From positions 2,852,001 to 2,916,000 of the forward strand of contig NZ_CP042968.1 in the NCBI RefSeq assembly GCF_001693515.2: 64,000 nt of DNA. Reading direction: 5' to 3'. The position numbers were made by a program, and so were the translations under genes. Below, in pieces: positions 63,303 through 64,000 of the stretch; the stretch's first letter is position 1, and every line of letters starts with the position of its first letter. This DNA comes from Bradyrhizobium paxllaeri. GTDB lineage: Bacteria > Pseudomonadota > Alphaproteobacteria > Rhizobiales > Xanthobacteraceae. The notes below the pieces were generated by a model. The model did not search any database and was not told where the DNA came from. It saw only the letters and a program-made list of their open reading frames with translations.

Positions 63303-63380
63303 ATCCACCACTTCCGATCTCGGGCCAGCTTAAGCCGCCGAAACGAAAGCGACCTCCATCGTGGTCGAAAAAACGCACAT
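63303..63380 (+). other. Spacer in the tRNA array
   Basis: 78 bases, longer than the other spacers. No tRNA fold found; only CCAC and GTGG ends could pair. Possibly a fully decayed tRNA. Confidence 0.3.
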
Positions 63381-63456
63381 GCTGCCATCGTCTAGCGGCA
63401 AAGGATGCCCGGTTCTCAGCCGGTCGACGCGGGTTCGAGTCCCGCTGGCAGTGCCA
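63381..63456 (+). tRNA. tRNA-Glu (anticodon CTC)
   Basis: Acceptor GCTGCCA/TGGCAGT, anticodon arm CCGG-TTCTCAG-CCGG, T-arm GCGGG-TTCGAGT-CCCGC, G73 and CCA. Confidence 0.88.
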
Positions 63457-63463
63457 TATTCAT

Positions 63464-63540
63464 CTTCCCGTAGCTCAACTGGATGAGCAGCGCGCTACGA
63501 ACGCGAAGGTATGCAGGTTCGAGTCCTGCCGGGAAGGCCA
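63464..63540 (+). tRNA. tRNA-Arg (anticodon ACG)
   Basis: Acceptor CTTCCCG/CGGGAAG, D-stem GCTC/GAGC, anticodon loop CTACGAA, T-arm GCAGG-TTCGAGT-CCTGC, G73 and CCA. Confidence 0.9.
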
Positions 63541-63546
63541 ATCTCT

Positions 63547-63621
63547 CTGGGTAAAGCTCGTGTGGAAGAGCACCGCGTTTGGGCCGCGGAGGCGCGTGGT
63601 CGGAGCACGCTACCCAGACCA
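63547..63621 (+). tRNA. tRNA-Pro (anticodon TGG), abnormal T-loop
   Basis: Acceptor CTGGGTA/TACCCAG with the C1-G72 pair typical of proline, D-stem GCTC/GAGC, anticodon arm CCGCG-TTTGGGC-CGCGG. T-stem GCGTG/CACGC encloses GTCGGAG instead of a TTC loop. CCA encoded. Confidence 0.8.
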
Positions 63622-63646
63622 TCATCGCGCGCTGGACGATCGGCGA

Positions 63647-63748
63647 GAGCATGATCCGGAAAAGTGTGTAGCGGTTTTCCGAAAAGATCATGCTCAAACA
63701 AAAAGATAAAGCGGGATGACGATTCGAAGAAACGTCATCACGCTTTAG
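63647..63748. repeat. Bradyrhizobium-type palindromic intergenic repeat
   Basis: Two inverted repeats in a row. The first opens with GAGCATGATC and closes with GATCATGCTC around a GGAAAA/TTTTCC stem. The second opens with TAAAGCG and closes with CGCTTTA around GATGACG/CGTCATC. I recognise this pair from intergenic regions of Bradyrhizobium and relatives. Here it lies inside or against tRNA-Gln. Confidence 0.75.
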
Positions 63749-63804
63749 TTAGGCAGCGGACTCTGAATCCGCTCAGACAGGTTCGACTCCTGTGCGCGCA
63801 GCCA
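63749..63804 (+). pseudogene. tRNA-Gln (anticodon CTG), 5' part lost or split by the repeat
   Basis: The 3' portion is intact: end of D-arm TTAGGCA, anticodon arm GCGGA-CTCTGAA-TCCGC, T-arm ACAGG-TTCGACT-CCTGT, acceptor strand GCGCGCA, G73, CCA. The base pairs that should begin the gene are not directly upstream; the palindromic repeat is there instead. A possible 5' acceptor strand (CGCGCGC, 63626-63632) lies beyond the repeat. Confidence 0.65.
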
Positions 63805-63808
63805 ATTG

Positions 63809-63883
63809 GGCGCCGTGGCGAAACAGGAACGCGGCGGTCTGCAAAACCGCCATGAGCCGGGGCAGCACCGGCCGGGGCTTCCA
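63809..63883 (+). tRNA. tRNA-Cys (anticodon GCA), abnormal T-loop
   Basis: Acceptor GGCGCCG against CGGGGCT has one G-G mismatch and a G-T end pair. The anticodon arm is GCGGT-CTGCAAA-ACCGC, with T73 as in cysteine tRNAs and CCA. The T-stem GCCGG/CCGGC encloses GGCAGCA instead of a TTC loop. Confidence 0.76.
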
Positions 63884-63887
63884 GCAT

Positions 63888-63963
63888 GCGCTCGTGGACC
63901 AACTGGATGGCCAGCCGTCTTCTAAACGGCCCTATGCTGGTTCGAGTCCAGTCGAGCGCGCCA
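63888..63963 (+). tRNA. tRNA-Arg (anticodon TCT)
   Basis: Acceptor GCGCTCG/CGAGCGC, anticodon arm GCCGT-CTTCTAA-ACGGC, T-arm GCTGG-TTCGAGT-CCAGT, G73 and CCA. Confidence 0.88.
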
Positions 63964-63974
63964 TCATTTGAATT

Positions 63975-64000
63975 GGAGAGTTGGCCGAGCGGTAAGGCAA
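63975..64000 (+). tRNA. 5' end of another tRNA, probably class II (Ser-like)
   Basis: GGAGAGTTGGCCGAGCGG is the start typical of serine tRNAs. The window ends inside its D-arm, so the anticodon is not seen. It shows that the array continues. Confidence 0.6.

Noticed and set aside
61091..63701. Minus-strand frames in the tRNA array that read like 'G-x-E-P-A' peptides
   Set aside because: These are reverse translations of tRNA T-arms and are a well-known false-protein artefact.
60741..64000. CRISPR-like array
   Set aside because: The regular spacing comes from distinct tRNA genes. There is no constant repeat, no spacers and no cas genes.

Overview
The window looks like chromosomal or island DNA of a GC-rich alphaproteobacterium, most probably Bradyrhizobium or a close relative (Nitrobacteraceae). 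The clues are overall base composition, Irr/ICE-like operators (TTTAGAA-N3-TTCTAAA type) around iron genes, and a palindromic intergenic repeat at 63647-63748 that I recognise from Bradyrhizobium-type genomes.

Region 1 (1-7.6 kb, all minus strand) is a cobalamin/cobalt uptake block. A TonB-dependent receptor, a PepSY membrane protein, a small conserved protein, CbtB and CbtA follow one cobalamin riboswitch (7418-7581). A second BtuB-like receptor, cut off by the window start, follows another cobalamin riboswitch (2048-2220). Region 2 (7.7-10 kb) holds a luciferase-like flavin oxidoreductase and a divergent M20 amidohydrolase.

Region 3 (10.1-59.3 kb) is a complete siderophore locus: outer-membrane receptor; MbtH; type II thioesterase; a TauD/SyrP-like hydroxylase; three giant NRPSs (about 3270, 2190 and 5470 aa); an alpha/beta hydrolase; FhuD and FhuB; FhuC and a siderophore-interacting reductase on the opposite strand; a PvdE-like exporter; a hydroxyornithine acyltransferase; an ornithine N-oxygenase; and a phosphopantetheinyl transferase. 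The line reads FAAL-PCP-C-A(Asp)-PCP-E-C-A(DIEFIGAIA)-PCP / C-A(Phe-like)-PCP-C-A(Gly)-PCP / C-A(Orn-like)-PCP-E-C-A(Ser-like)-PCP-E-C-A(Gly)-PCP-C-A(Orn-like)-PCP-TE. I infer a fatty-acylated octapeptide in which beta-hydroxyaspartate and two N-acetyl-N-hydroxyornithines bind ferric iron. The two Gly adenylation domains are almost identical over 1583 bp, which points to recent gene conversion that probably replaced an older epimerising module.

Region 4 (59.4-64 kb) begins with two small unknown proteins and then an unusual tRNA array: 25 near-complete tRNA genes plus decayed ones, packed a few bases apart on the plus strand, with an HNH nuclease gene in the middle. Several are visibly aberrant: an internal 15-bp duplication, a bodiless initiator-tRNA remnant, a repeat next to or inside tRNA-Gln, non-canonical T-loops, and class I/II anticodon mismatches. 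The array runs off the window end.
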